DNA of 6,124 bases from an uncultured Prevotella sp. (GTDB lineage: Bacteria; Bacteroidota; Bacteroidia; Bacteroidales; Bacteroidaceae), in assembly GCA_934196725.1 (NCBI GenBank), contig CAKPWR010000096.1, positions 1 to 6,124 on the forward strand, in the 5' to 3' direction. The notes beneath the pieces are model-generated. The model did not search any database. It was not told the origin of the DNA and saw nothing but the letters and a program-made list of their open reading frames with translations. The translations under genes and the position numbers were made by a program. The number at the start of each line of letters is the position of its first letter. The first letter of the stretch is position 1. Shown piece by piece: positions 5,988 to 6,124 of this stretch.

Positions 5988-6124
5988 ATGGCACAGAAAG
6001 GTAATATCGGTGTAACGACAGAGAACATTTTCCCTGTCATCAAGAAATTCTTATATTCAGATCATGACATCTTCCTCCGTGAGATGGTTTCCAACGCTGT
6101 GGATGCTACACAGAAGTTGAAGAC
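5988..6124 (+). CDS. htpG: Molecular chaperone HtpG (Hsp90), N-terminal fragment
   Basis: The first 45 codons of a rightward gene are present, cut by the window end. The product starts [15 protein letters not shown] and continues with [22 protein letters not shown], the opening of the Hsp90/HtpG GHKL ATPase domain as seen in Bacteroidota. Glu32 is the expected catalytic glutamate, and Asn36 is the expected Mg-ATP asparagine. HtpG is a cytoplasmic ATP-driven chaperone that acts on non-native clients and is often stress-induced. The gene follows the DUF1460 gene by 72 bp with its own apparent promoter, so it is probably a separate transcription unit, although read-through is possible. The ATG at 5988 follows an A/T-rich leader without a Shine-Dalgarno, normal for this phylum. 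Confidence 0.92.
   Translation, partial: MAQKGNIGVTTENIFPVIKKFLYSDHDIFLREMVSNAVDATQKLK

Overview
The window looks like chromosome from a gut or oral Bacteroidota, most likely Prevotella/Segatella. The evidence is protein relatedness (a Bacteroidota-type EngB, HtpG, ValS and Uup-like ABC-F, plus the families DUF4421 and DUF1460), AT-rich leaders without strong Shine-Dalgarno sites, and promoter motifs of the Bacteroidota TAnnTTTG type. The assignment rests on recognition by eye, not on a search.

Layout. Bases 1-95 are the 5' end of valS on the minus strand. Bases 96-264 are a divergent control region with two identical TATCTTTG -7 motifs in a 10-bp inverted repeat, one serving valS and one serving the rightward ABC-F gene (265-2094, Uup-like). 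A 96-bp spacer (2095-2190) holds a degenerate heptanucleotide tandem array (consensus WTTGAAC) that starts in the ABC-F stop codon and may supply the -33 element of a promoter for engB. A compact co-directional cluster follows: engB (2191-2796), a Gfo/Idh/MocA oxidoreductase (2812-3795), a DUF4421 predicted outer-membrane protein (3819-5042) and a DUF1460 NlpC/P60-like secreted protein (5055-5915). The gaps are 15, 23 and 12 bp, so one transcript is likely. The 72-bp gap before htpG (start at 5988, cut by the window end) holds a near-consensus sigma-54 promoter.

Functionally the window is mostly core cell maintenance: tRNA charging (ValS), ribosome or DNA-associated ATPase (ABC-F), 50S assembly GTPase (EngB) and chaperone (HtpG). 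In the middle sits a small envelope pair (DUF4421 barrel plus DUF1460 cell-wall-hydrolase-like enzyme), which is the least understood part. No mobile elements, CRISPR arrays, tRNA or rRNA genes were seen. The observations most worth following are the sigma-54 site at htpG, the heptamer array and the DUF4421-DUF1460 pair.
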